64,000 nt of DNA from Bacilli bacterium. Lineage in GTDB: Bacteria; Bacillota_I; Bacilli_A; RFN20; CAG-826. The DNA is taken from assembly GCA_900767605.1 (NCBI GenBank), contig CAAFZT010000063.1:1-64000 (forward strand), read 5' to 3'. The translations under genes and the position numbers were made by a program. This document shows, one piece after another, positions 7,127-16,375 of the stretch. Under the pieces are notes generated by a model. The model saw nothing but the letters and a program-made list of their open reading frames with translations. It was not told the origin of the DNA and made no database searches. Each line of letters starts with the position of its first letter. The stretch's first letter is position 1.

Positions 7127-10100
7127 GCGTTAGCCTCCGGAGGGGTCACCGTAATCGGATTCATCATCGAATCGCAGAGATAACCATTCGCATCAAAGTA
7201 ATAGAGGCCTGCGTTTGTGGCTTTGCCGTTTAGTTTTCCTTCTTCCACATAATAGGTGCCATCCCTCATGATGGAACCGTCGTCTTTGGCGTAATAGATG
7301 TGGGTGCCAGAGACGAAAAGCCCGATGCCAGCTTTAATCGTGCCGAAAGTGCAATAGCCGTCCGCGGATAATGTCACCGAATCCACGTCAGCAAAGTTCG
7401 AACATTCTAGTACTTCCACTCGGCCATCGTTGCCGAAGGTGTAGGCGCCGGCAGGGAGGAGATTATTTAGGTTGGTATCGATATAGCACGTCGTGTTGCG
7501 GTAAGCGTAATGGGAGGGGCCGAAATAGTAATAATAGATTTTCATAATGTCACCGGACGGAACATTAAGTTCAACAAGACCTTTATTATTTTGTACCACC
7601 CCATTATCTACATAATAGGTGTTGCCATCGCCTCCGCCATCGTATTTGGCTCCTGTAGCATAGGTAAAGAACACGCCCGTTCCGGTTAATAGACGACCAT
7701 TTTCGTCGAAACAGTATAAATTCTCAGGCCGCGCTCCTTCCCCATCAATGTCGTCAATGTAACGCAACCCTTTGATTTTGCCCAGGGTGCGATCGTAATA
7801 AAAAGTATATTTGCTGTTGTCTCTATACCAGCCGCCGATAAATGCAATAAGTACGGTGCTGTCTCGAATAGCAGTAATGCTCGTATTTGGCTCATAGGAA
7901 CGAGTTTTATCGCCTTCCTCAAGCCAAAGGAAAATAGAGCCTTGAAAACCAGTAAACCCACTTTGGTTTGGAAGTTCAATGCCGCTTCCATCAATCGTAT
8001 ATTTTTTAGTTCCAATAACCGTGGTTCCGTCCGCACCCTTAAAAGTGATTGTGATTTCTTTAGTCCCTTGGCCTTGAACCTTCCAAAAACCATTTTCATA
8101 TACCAAAGCGGTATTCATGGGACATGTTTCTATAAAGAAAGTCTCATTTGAATTCATGAAAATAGCTGTTGTAGTATCGATATTTCTCTCTTCACTATTA
8201 TTAAAGTACTGCTTCGTCTGAACGCCGGCATCGGTTTTCGGCGTATACGCACCAGGAACATACGTAAATTTTCCCCCGCCATCAGACACCACTTTTGCAA
8301 CAGCAGGGGAATCCTGATTTTCTATATCTGACTTTGTCATGAAAATTCCGCCGTTGCATTGGACATCGCCATTAATTATTAACTTTGCTCCTTGATTTAG
8401 TGGCCGTTGTGCTTTTGCAAAATCCGCGCTCGCGGAAGGCGAAACGTACGGTAGACGAAAAGCATCCGATGTATAGCCATATTTTTGGCCAACCCAATTG
8501 CTCAAATCATAAAATATAAGCTTATGTTTTTGCCCAAGATTTAAAACGGCCCCTTTATCAACCCGCATCGTGGCGCCAGGAAGAAACTCTAGGTCTTGCT
8601 CAACCCCAACCGTGCCATCCTGCACGATGATATCCATGTTATTAACAATCGGTAAAACGTAATCGGCGGAGTCAACAGACACTCTAATTTTTACAACAAT
8701 ATGAGAGAGCGTTCCACTGCCAACAACTCTCATTGTCAATCGGTCTGTTTTAGGATCGTATTTTTTAATTACTTTTGAATTTTGACTCAAGACAAACATT
8801 CCGTTTGCACCAATAAAAGTAAAACAAGAAGTTTGCTCCCCAAAAAGTTTAACAGTTATCGAGACGGATGTCTTTTCCGTGGCCCCGTAGTACACATGCA
8901 AATAGCACTCGATATTTTGGATAAAATATTGGTTGAATGGGAATATTTTCTTTCCTTTACAGTCGGACGTGGCGGTTCCACCTCTAAAGCAAAAAGCAAA
9001 ACCTTCGTAGACCGTCGAGCCGCTTCGGGCATGAATGTCTCCTTCCCCCGAAACAAATCCCCAAGCATATAGATTTGTACCCGATTCTAAATTAATTGTG
9101 CTGCCGGCGGCTAAATATATTTCCCCAACTTCATCAACGGGCCGCGCCGATATTTCCCCACCTTGAGCCATGCGCAATTTTCCAGCGACGCATACAGAAG
9201 AACCTTTTTGAACCAATATTGAAACACCGGCCAAAAGGCGCAAACTATAATCGCAAGTAAACGTCGTCGATGCGCTTGTCAGCGGGATTTCCTTGGCAAA
9301 ATCCAAATAATTCGAAGTTGCCGCTCCCGGAATAAATAAATTGACCCCTTCGGGCATAACGTACTCCGAGCCATCTTTTTTCGGCTCAACCTGGCCGCTT
9401 TTATACAACTTAACAAGTTTGGAACTTGTTGTTTTTGCATAATCCATTGCTAATTGAAGGTCGTAAAAAGTTTTTTGTTCCACTCCGAATACGGCCGTTT
9501 TCTCGTCAACTGCGTTCACCTCAATTTTTGTATTAACTTCTCGAATTTGAAAAGAATAGGGATCATTGTCTCCACATGATGCATCGTTTATTTTCCAATC
9601 AATAAAAATGTAGCCAGAAATTGCCTTTGGAGATTTTAGGGTTACGGAGTCGCCCGTTTTGCAATTCACGTCAGAATCTAATGAAACTCGGGAACCGTTG
9701 ACATAAGCCTCATAAGCGCACAGTGGATTCGACTCAAATCGAACAACGGCCGAAACGGAAGGCACTTCCAATTTTAGATTGGAAATTGTAACCGTTGTTT
9801 TGGCACTTGTTGAATTACTAGTCAATTTAACAGACACACTTTCTTGTTTTTGAATATCCTTGTTAAAATTTCCATTAGCCGTAATTTTATTGTTGTCTAT
9901 TTCCATTGTGCCGCCTTGCAAATCAACAACATAATCAAAAGACAGCACCCCAGCCTGGTTGCACATTATTGTAAGAGTAGTGTTGTAATGTTTTGGGCTG
10001 CTACCGCAACCACCGCCTTCAGATTGTGTGGCGCCAATAACTTGAGAATTACTATAAGTCCACGGGTTGTTAGCTTCCGTTCCAGCATAAGTCAATTTTA

Positions 10101-10245
10101 TTCCGGTTTCGGTTTCGCTCCACCCCGTAACCGTTCCGCTCGTCGCGGCATAACCAACATCAATAAAGCTAACTCCTATTGCTGTAGTAGCTACAAATAG
10201 ACTGAAAGCAATGGAAAGCCACTTCCATAATCCTCTACGCTTCAT
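7123..10245 (-). CDS. Large secreted surface protein (copy B)
   Basis: The 1040-residue protein has a cleavable-looking signal peptide ending near VGYAATSG. The central region is beta-rich with Gly/Ser/Thr runs suggestive of a stacked beta fold (GSTINLESGTNLYAWGF). The last about 200 residues have aromatic repeats such as DGTYYVEEGK and GLYYFDANGY, resembling choline/glucan-binding cell wall repeats. It is a paralogue of 12347-15235, but that copy is a lipoprotein whereas this one has no lipobox Cys. It overlaps a divergent Lgt upstream by 11 bp. It is likely a wall- or polysaccharide-bound adhesin-like protein; this is inference. Confidence 0.8.
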   Translation of the reverse strand: MKRRGLWKWLSIAFSLFVATTAIGVSFIDVGYAATSGTVTGWSETETGIKLTYAGTEANNPWTYSNSQVIGATQSEGGGCGSSPKHYNTTLTIMCNQAGVLSFDYVVDLQGGTMEIDNNKITANGNFNKDIQKQESVSVKLTSNSTSAKTTVTISNLKLEVPSVSAVVRFESNPLCAYEAYVNGSRVSLDSDVNCKTGDSVTLKSPKAISGYIFIDWKINDASCGDNDPYSFQIREVNTKIEVNAVDEKTAVFGVEQKTFYDLQLAMDYAKTTSSKLVKLYKSGQVEPKKDGSEYVMPEGVNLFIPGAATSNYLDFAKEIPLTSASTTFTCDYSLRLLAGVSILVQKGSSVCVAGKLRMAQGGEISARPVDEVGEIYLAAGSTINLESGTNLYAWGFVSGEGDIHARSGSTVYEGFAFCFRGGTATSDCKGKKIFPFNQYFIQNIECYLHVYYGATEKTSVSITVKLFGEQTSCFTFIGANGMFVLSQNSKVIKKYDPKTDRLTMRVVGSGTLSHIVVKIRVSVDSADYVLPIVNNMDIIVQDGTVGVEQDLEFLPGATMRVDKGAVLNLGQKHKLIFYDLSNWVGQKYGYTSDAFRLPYVSPSASADFAKAQRPLNQGAKLIINGDVQCNGGIFMTKSDIENQDSPAVAKVVSDGGGKFTYVPGAYTPKTDAGVQTKQYFNNSEERNIDTTTAIFMNSNETFFIETCPMNTALVYENGFWKVQGQGTKEITITFKGADGTTVIGTKKYTIDGSGIELPNQSGFTGFQGSIFLWLEEGDKTRSYEPNTSITAIRDSTVLIAFIGGWYRDNSKYTFYYDRTLGKIKGLRYIDDIDGEGARPENLYCFDENGRLLTGTGVFFTYATGAKYDGGGDGNTYYVDNGVVQNNKGLVELNVPSGDIMKIYYYYFGPSHYAYRNTTCYIDTNLNNLLPAGAYTFGNDGRVEVLECSNFADVDSVTLSADGYCTFGTIKAGIGLFVSGTHIYYAKDDGSIMRDGTYYVEEGKLNGKATNAGLYYFDANGYLCDSMMNPITVTPPEANA

Positions 10246-11014
10246 ATTCGATACCCCTCTTCTGGTTTCGTCGATTTAGCAATAGATACGTGGCAATCCA
10301 CACGATTCCTAAAACGACAGATACGATGGACCAGATATGGCCAAAATGGAGAACAGCACTTCCGTTATATTCCCGGAACCACTCGATAATGAAACGGAAA
10401 ATTCCATATCCCACCATATAGATGGGGTAGAGGATTCCTTTGCCTTTTTGGCCTATAAAAAGCCAAATCAAAGCAAGGAGAAAAGCGAATTGAAATAGAA
10501 TCTCAATTAAAGGGGTCGGGAAGTGTTTCCCATTATTCATCAAGATACCTTGGCAACACCCATGCACCAAACAATTGAATCTTGCTAGCATCAACGTGCA
10601 AGTTAAACAGGGGGTGAAAATATCAAAGGATAAAGGAATCGATACTTTCTTGGTTTTTGCAAAACCAAGATAAAACAAAGGCATAAAGAAAATGCCACCA
10701 TAAAGGGATAAATTCCCTGCTTTGGTTGCATCAAACCCCGCTTCTAATAAAGCGAAGAATTTAACAAACAGAACCCCAATGATTGTATGAGCAAGGCTAA
10801 CAAGAATGATTTCCCAGACTCGAATTTGGAGTTTCTTTCGGTAAAGAAATAACCACACAAAAATAAATCCGGTGGATAGGGTTAATAAAAGGATTAGGAT
10901 CCACCACGAAGAAAAGAAGGATGCTAGTGGCGAAGCTGAGCCATCGAAAAGGACGGAATAATTAGAACCCCCCCCCAATCGAATTGGGAGGTTGGTCAGC
11001 AAGAGGCCCATCAT
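10235..11014 (-). CDS. Divergent prolipoprotein diacylglyceryl transferase (Lgt) family protein
   Basis: The 259-residue polytopic protein shows Lgt-like motifs: SLYGGIFF, LARFNCLVHGCCQG and GIFRFIIEWFRE, in the usual order with about seven hydrophobic segments. Lgt attaches diacylglycerol to the lipobox Cys of prolipoproteins. In canonical Lgt the first motif carries a conserved His (HGG); here it is Tyr, so activity or substrate may differ. It sits inside the surface operon downstream of a lipoprotein module, overlapping the next gene and coupled by TGATG to the previous one. A run of nine G residues lies in codons for RLGGGS and could cause phase variation. It is probably not the housekeeping Lgt. 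Confidence 0.8.
   Translation of the reverse strand: MMGLLLTNLPIRLGGGSNYSVLFDGSASPLASFFSSWWILILLLTLSTGFIFVWLFLYRKKLQIRVWEIILVSLAHTIIGVLFVKFFALLEAGFDATKAGNLSLYGGIFFMPLFYLGFAKTKKVSIPLSFDIFTPCLTCTLMLARFNCLVHGCCQGILMNNGKHFPTPLIEILFQFAFLLALIWLFIGQKGKGILYPIYMVGYGIFRFIIEWFREYNGSAVLHFGHIWSIVSVVLGIVWIATYLLLNRRNQKRGIEYEA
10968..10976 (-). repeat. G9 homopolymer tract inside the Lgt-like gene
   Basis: Nine consecutive C residues on the plus strand (G9 in the coding sense) fall in the codons for Gly-Gly-Gly near residue 15. Tracts of this length are prone to slipped-strand changes, and loss or gain of one base would shift the frame at once. Phase variation is inferred from the tract alone. Confidence 0.6.
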
Positions 11015-11721
11015 CCTAGAACCTCCACATAATTTGCAGTCAACGCAAGCGCATTCCCTATATTCGGATCATTCACCATATTCGGATTAAGAATCAATCC
11101 ATCATTAATTCCGAACTTCGTCCCGTTCTTGTTCTCGCTAGCCCATTCTCCGTTGCTTTGTAGTTCTTTATACGTCAAGGTAGCCGTAGACGAGAAGGAG
11201 ACCAGCTTATAAGCAACCTTATTCACGGTGAATTCATTTTCTATTGCTAGATTGGACAACAAATAGAGATAGGGATTGCTATCGATGATAACGCTTGTCG
11301 AATAATTCACCTGCTTCGGTGACGAACAAGTGACGTTAATCGTTAGAATCGGATCATAGACCGCATATAACGATAAAGTTTTATTTGCCCTATCAAAGGA
11401 AGTTAAATCCACGAGTTTTAAAGACTCTGTATAAATGTTCGTCTTGTCCGGACCCGCTTCTTTCCAGCCTTTGAAATGCTGCGTTGGCGTATCTTCTATC
11501 CACGGCAAGGAAAAGGATGAATCAATTTCTAGGTTCGTATAGGTCGTATAGATATCGTTTGCAGACGTATAGAATTTAACCGTATAACCCACTTCATTAA
11601 AGGAAGCAGACGTATCTTCTTTTTGAATGCTGGCCCACAAGGAAAATCCGGTTCCCGTCGCCGCGGCAACAAGCCCCACAGACAAAATTGAGATTATGGC
11701 AATCTTGGCATTTCTTTTCAT
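11011..11721 (-). CDS. SipW-type secreted protein with InlB-like repeat (copy A)
   Basis: The 236-residue protein has an MKRNAKIAI start and a hydrophobic segment ending TGTGFSLWASIQ, a SipW-type signal. Residues about 45-118 (YTVKFYTSAND, HFKGWKEAG, LSLYAVYDP) form an InlB-like beta repeat. It is the paralogue of 5799-6500 in the downstream module, with similar order of neighbours. It overlaps the upstream small gene by 4 bp and its stop TGA overlaps the ATG of the Lgt-like gene. Likely exported surface component. Confidence 0.8.
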   Translation of the reverse strand: MKRNAKIAIISILSVGLVAAATGTGFSLWASIQKEDTSASFNEVGYTVKFYTSANDIYTTYTNLEIDSSFSLPWIEDTPTQHFKGWKEAGPDKTNIYTESLKLVDLTSFDRANKTLSLYAVYDPILTINVTCSSPKQVNYSTSVIIDSNPYLYLLSNLAIENEFTVNKVAYKLVSFSSTATLTYKELQSNGEWASENKNGTKFGINDGLILNPNMVNDPNIGNALALTANYVEVLG

Positions 11722-12350
11722 GCGTTGCCTCCTAACCCGAAGCTAAGCCGGAAGGTAAAATCGTTCAGTTTTAAGTTTGTGTCAGACTTCATCGCTTGAC
11801 GGGCCGCGATAACGATATGGTGAGAAATCGTAAACGATAGGACGGACGTGCTTGTGGTCTCTGGCACGACGAAAAGCAAATCCACGGATCCTGTGGATGC
11901 ATTCGTCGTCACTGCTTCAGTTGTAGTCCCGTAAGTGCAGGATTGAACGATTTCATTCGCGTTCCCATAATAGGTTTTCTTGGATTTGCTATATAACCCA
12001 AAAGTGCACTTCAAGGTGAATTGATTCAAATCGATCATCGTTTGGTTCATTTTGGCGCGGCTTAAGTCAAAGGTATACGACAAAGGCGCTTCCTTCACGG
12101 CAGCATCCCCCCCATTATCAAAGAAATAGGTGCCGAAGCTCGGTAATGCCGTGGTCATTTTGATATCGATTCCATTGGTATCCCCAAGGAAGACATAATC
12201 GGCTTCCCCATTTAAGGTTCCCTGTCCCTCAGGATTGGTATTATCCCCTTGGATGACCCAGGCAGCAAAACCAGTGGAAGCTAAAACGGAGGCAGCAAGA
12301 ACGCTGACACATAGTAACATGACGTTTTTATTGGGTTTAAAAGGGTTCAT
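11718..12350 (-). CDS. TasA-like SipW-dependent secreted protein (copy A)
   Basis: The 210-residue protein has a hydrophobic signal core ending STGFAAWVIQGD, then GQGTLNGEADYVFLG, closely parallel to the copy at 6497-7126. The motif and Gly-rich mature start match SipW-cognate TasA/camelysin-like proteins. It is translationally coupled on both sides by 4-bp overlaps to the large lipoprotein gene and the InlB-like gene. Possibly a minor fibre or assembly partner of the large protein next to it. Confidence 0.8.
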   Translation of the reverse strand: MNPFKPNKNVMLLCVSVLAASVLASTGFAAWVIQGDNTNPEGQGTLNGEADYVFLGDTNGIDIKMTTALPSFGTYFFDNGGDAAVKEAPLSYTFDLSRAKMNQTMIDLNQFTLKCTFGLYSKSKKTYYGNANEIVQSCTYGTTTEAVTTNASTGSVDLLFVVPETTSTSVLSFTISHHIVIAARQAMKSDTNLKLNDFTFRLSFGLGGNA

Positions 12351-15235
12351 GATGCATTCCCCCTTGTAATCACTTTAAAGTTCGAATCGTACATATGGCC
12401 ATTCTTATCAAAGTAATAAAGTCCAGCGGTCAATACCTTGCCTGAGGAATCCTTGATGTTATTAATTTTATGGGATGGGACATAATAAGTTCCGTTAGTC
12501 ATAAGGGTTCCATCGTCTTCGGCAAGATAAACATGGGATTGGTTTTCGAATAATCCAAATCCCGCTTTAATTCCATTGTAATAGCAAATCCCTTTTGTAA
12601 TGGTCATGTCGGAAGAAAAATTGCTCGTAATAGAATCAACGGACACCATACGAAGCAATTTAGCCTCAGCATCAAAGAAATGACGGGCTTTGATACCACG
12701 GGCGGGGTTATCTCCACTTGCCATGGACATTAAAACGACCGACATATTTTGATATGCGTATTGATTAGGGCCGAAATGATAATAGGCCCCATTTGTTGTA
12801 TCTTTCCACCACTCGTTGCGTTTGCTGACCACGCCCTTATTCAAATAATAATAATGGTCGTCAGCGGCGTTGTAAGATGTCGACGTAGTCTTCGAATAAT
12901 AGAACAAACCCGTGTAGTTGCTCTGTTTTATATCGTCGTGCAGCAAAACCGTTTGAATGGTGTTGTCATCAAGCGTCTTGAACAAGCCAAATTTCTTAGC
13001 GTGCGCGGTAGAAACAGACCATCGATCAAGGACTTTGTCGTAAACTACGTTAGAATTGGCTGGGAGTGCATCCGAGGTTATAGACAAATCCCCATTGCGG
13101 AATTGAATTCGATTAACGGGAATATTCCCATATGTGATCGTAACACTGAATCCACTGCCTTCATTCTTTTCCGCCTGGTACGTATATTGATCCACTATTT
13201 TTGCAGCCTGTTCGGAAGCAAACAGCACATTCCCAGTTCTTTTTGACGAAATGAAGGGGGCGGGGTTGCCCGTAACACACGAATACAGCCCGCATCCCGA
13301 TTGAACTTCGACTGTGCCATTTACATCAAATAATGCATCAACAACATTCTTGCGAATATTGGGTTTCGATCCTGTAGTGGGGCTATAGTAAACCGGCGCC
13401 ATGGTAACACCATTGAATGCATACCCCGCCTTCCAATCGTCTTTTCCGTACAAGTAAACGGAACGGTTGTTTTTTATGACGTATTTCGATCCCTTTCCAA
13501 CTTTAATCGTTGATCCTGGCAATAGACCAACATCTTGTTCAATCCCCACCGTAAAATCGCCTTCCGCTAGGTCAATGTCAATGTTGTTCGTAATAGGCAA
13601 GACGTATTGGGATGAATCAAAATCAACACCCAATTTAAAGTTGATGCTTCTAATGGCACCGTCGCCATGGATTTCAACTTGAAGACGGTCTTGCGTCGGC
13701 AGATACTTTTTCGTTAAATAGCCCCGAGTCAGCGAGAACATACCGTCATTGTCGGCCCCGATAAAACGAAAACTCGAATGATAGTCTCCAGCCCCAATAC
13801 CAAGGAAGCCATATGTGTAAATACCTACAGTAACGATCTCTTTGGCTCCGTGATTTATAATCAGCTTGGCTTCAATGTTTTGAACAAAATATTGATTGAA
13901 GGGAAAAACGCGTTCGGAGCTTTCTTTAATTTTTTTAGTCGCTCCGCCTCCGCGATAACCGCCGATTTGAAACAACTCATAAACATTAGCCCCGCTTTTA
14001 GCTTCGACTTCACCATCTCCAGTAGCAAAACCCCAACAGTAAAAATTACTTCCGGAATTTAAAATAACCTTTGCTCCAGCTTCAAGTTCTAATCGGCCAT
14101 ATCCACCAATAGGATATGAAGTATATTGAGCGCTAGCACAATACATTTTCGACCCAACTGAAATCGAACTCCCGCCAGCGACATTTATTAACGTCCCGTT
14201 TTTCAAGGTCAATCGTCTAAATTCCACATTTGCTTCAGAGCCGCTTGTTTCAGGAACGAATTCGGGCTCAGTAGTTTCGAATGTGTTGGCAGAATCATAA
14301 GGTATTAGCAAGCGGACACCTTCATCGAGTGTGTAAGACCCAGCCTTCAATGTTCCACTTTTAGCAGTTACAACAGTTTTACCGGAAACCAATTTAGCCT
14401 TGGTAATTGCTTCTTTTAGGTCATCATAAGCAATTCCGGCCACAGAAAACATAGCAACAGAAGAATCGGTGGCCCTTGGAAAAACAACGTGATAGTTTTT
14501 CGTCAGTGAAAAACTATAATCCGATGAATTGGACACCAAGGAGCCGTCAACGTCCCACCCAACAAGCGAATATCCGGTATTTGGAACAAACTTTAAATTG
14601 TAAGCCCCGTAGGGTTTTGTTTTCGTGCATTCTTCTAATATTTCTGTTCCATCCACGAAAAAACGTCCAAGATTTATCGGAGAACAGGGTTTGAAAGTCA
14701 CGGAATAAGTAAACGTTTGGCTGCACTGGATAGATGAAATCGAAATGCTCGTAGTTTTATTGATGCCCTTGACTTCTAAATAGATTGTGAAAGATTGCCC
14801 GAAAGACAGCTTGCCTTCAATCGTTTGAGGCGCGGTTTTAATATCATTGTCCCAAACGGTAACTTTTCCATTACCGCGGGGCGCGCTTGATATTTTAACG
14901 GCGTTGATCTTTAACGAAATATTCAAATCACCATTCGAAATATTTTTAATTTCAAGTATCGCTTCGCTCGTTCCGGTCCAGCCACCTCTGCTCACACTTC
15001 CTTGGAGCGTTCCTCCGCTATAGCTAAAACTACCATCCCCCGAATAGTTTGCAGACAACCCATCAATCCCAAGATTTAAATTGCCGCTGCTAATGGGCAT
15101 AACCTGGGCATTTTCCGGTTCTTTTTCTTGTTCTACTATCGGTTTACTTGCACATCCTGCCAATAACCCAAGCAATATGCCAAAAGAGGCAATCACACTT
15201 TTGAATGCTTTACGATGTCGAGAGAAGAATCCCAC
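12347..15235 (-). CDS. Large surface lipoprotein (copy A)
   Basis: The 962-residue protein has a basic N-terminus, a hydrophobic core and a lipobox LLAGCAS near residue 28, so it should be lipid-anchored. The body is beta-rich (GRLELEAGAKVILNSGSNFY) and the C-terminus carries aromatic repeats (GTYYVPSHK, GLYYFDKNGHMYDS) like those of wall- or glucan-binding proteins. It is a paralogue of 7123-10245, which has a normal signal peptide instead. A TTG/ATG start with AAGGAGG is visible upstream. It begins the first of two tandem modules, directly after a second lipoprotein gene. Confidence 0.82.
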   Translation of the reverse strand: MGFFSRHRKAFKSVIASFGILLGLLAGCASKPIVEQEKEPENAQVMPISSGNLNLGIDGLSANYSGDGSFSYSGGTLQGSVSRGGWTGTSEAILEIKNISNGDLNISLKINAVKISSAPRGNGKVTVWDNDIKTAPQTIEGKLSFGQSFTIYLEVKGINKTTSISISSIQCSQTFTYSVTFKPCSPINLGRFFVDGTEILEECTKTKPYGAYNLKFVPNTGYSLVGWDVDGSLVSNSSDYSFSLTKNYHVVFPRATDSSVAMFSVAGIAYDDLKEAITKAKLVSGKTVVTAKSGTLKAGSYTLDEGVRLLIPYDSANTFETTEPEFVPETSGSEANVEFRRLTLKNGTLINVAGGSSISVGSKMYCASAQYTSYPIGGYGRLELEAGAKVILNSGSNFYCWGFATGDGEVEAKSGANVYELFQIGGYRGGGATKKIKESSERVFPFNQYFVQNIEAKLIINHGAKEIVTVGIYTYGFLGIGAGDYHSSFRFIGADNDGMFSLTRGYLTKKYLPTQDRLQVEIHGDGAIRSINFKLGVDFDSSQYVLPITNNIDIDLAEGDFTVGIEQDVGLLPGSTIKVGKGSKYVIKNNRSVYLYGKDDWKAGYAFNGVTMAPVYYSPTTGSKPNIRKNVVDALFDVNGTVEVQSGCGLYSCVTGNPAPFISSKRTGNVLFASEQAAKIVDQYTYQAEKNEGSGFSVTITYGNIPVNRIQFRNGDLSITSDALPANSNVVYDKVLDRWSVSTAHAKKFGLFKTLDDNTIQTVLLHDDIKQSNYTGLFYYSKTTSTSYNAADDHYYYLNKGVVSKRNEWWKDTTNGAYYHFGPNQYAYQNMSVVLMSMASGDNPARGIKARHFFDAEAKLLRMVSVDSITSNFSSDMTITKGICYYNGIKAGFGLFENQSHVYLAEDDGTLMTNGTYYVPSHKINNIKDSSGKVLTAGLYYFDKNGHMYDSNFKVITRGNAS

Positions 15236-15276
15236 GGTTATTGCCTCCTTTCTTGGTTAGTTAACGATTGAATGTA

Positions 15277-16356
15277 TTAGGCTCGCACCCAACGGGCGAA
15301 GAGTTTGATGTCGCCCCAGACGTTGGTGAGGTCGGTGAATTTGCCAGTCGTAGGTTTCACCACATTAGAAGTATACCACCCATCGAATTCATAGTTAGGA
15401 CGAGACGCTAAAGGAACTTCGATGGATTCGCTATAGAAATTACGGCCCCGTTTGATTTGGATTTGGCTTTCCGCCTCGTATAAGAATTTAGCATCCGCGG
15501 CATTTAAATCAAAGGTGACGGTATAAAGCTGATTGGATTGATCGGCTAGAGAGATCATGAGTTGCCAGCCTTTATCCGCGTCAAAATAATAAATCGCGTT
15601 GCCATCTTGATCGTAATAGAAATCTCCCGCTTGCCCTTGGCTAGGACGCGGGGCGCCTTTGCCGGAAATCCAGCCCGATTGACGTTTCAAAACAAACGAT
15701 TCGGATTCGCCGTTAGAATAATGAAGCGTCACGGTGATATTGCCTTCTTCATCGGCACTCGACTCGCTAGAAACAACTCCGGTCCCTTGGGGGATGACGA
15801 TACTATCATCAATCGAACCATCGCTAAAGGTAATCGTTAAGCGGATCGAACCATCCGCCTGGGTTTGGGAAGCAATGGATTCGATGCCTTTGCCATCTTT
15901 CCCGTCTTGTCCCGGGTCTCCTTTTTCGCCTTTAGAAAGAGTGATTTGGTTTTTGTCCGTAGTTCCATCCGTATAATGGATCGTTAAGGTAATCGAACCA
16001 TCCTCGTTATAGGTCGGTTCAATATAATCCAAAGAACGAACCGCGGGGACGGTGAAGGAGGTGGATTTGCCATCACTAGTTTTAAAGGTGATCGTCGTTT
16101 CCCCTTTTTCGTTTTTGGTCGCATTGACTTCGGTTACTCCAATCCCTGCTGGGACGGTAAAGGAGGTGGAGGGCTTATCTTCGTTCGCATAGATAATCGT
16201 GACTAACGTATCCCCGTTTTGAAGAGTCGTGGTATCTACGCGCGAAATCGTAATCGCATCGTCTCCCGAAAAGAAGCCATTGCAGGAACTCGCTGTTCCT
16301 AATACTCCTAAGGCTAAGAAGCTTAGGGCAAGATGTTTGAGACTACTTTTTTTCAT
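15277..16356 (-). CDS. Lipoprotein with collagen-like stretch and InlB-like C-terminus
   Basis: The 359-residue protein has a signal peptide with a probable lipobox ending ASSCNG. Four beta-repeat units (for example SFTVPAGIGVTEVN and SFTVPAVRSLDYIE) precede a short collagen-like Gly-X-Y stretch (GEKGDPGQDGKDGKG) near residue 145. The C-terminal 80 residues form an InlB/Flg_new-type repeat (FDLNAADAKF, YEFDGWYTS, LFARW). It lies between the beta-helix protein and the large lipoprotein in the surface operon. Likely a surface-anchored adhesin or scaffold. Confidence 0.8.
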   Translation of the reverse strand: MKKSSLKHLALSFLALGVLGTASSCNGFFSGDDAITISRVDTTTLQNGDTLVTIIYANEDKPSTSFTVPAGIGVTEVNATKNEKGETTITFKTSDGKSTSFTVPAVRSLDYIEPTYNEDGSITLTIHYTDGTTDKNQITLSKGEKGDPGQDGKDGKGIESIASQTQADGSIRLTITFSDGSIDDSIVIPQGTGVVSSESSADEEGNITVTLHYSNGESESFVLKRQSGWISGKGAPRPSQGQAGDFYYDQDGNAIYYFDADKGWQLMISLADQSNQLYTVTFDLNAADAKFLYEAESQIQIKRGRNFYSESIEVPLASRPNYEFDGWYTSNVVKPTTGKFTDLTNVWGDIKLFARWVRA

Positions 16357-16375
16357 ATTCGTTCTCCTTTTAGTT

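Noticed and set aside
7686..8099. 137-codon frame inside the large surface gene
   Set aside because: It is a shadow frame on the same strand within a much longer, clearly coding gene.
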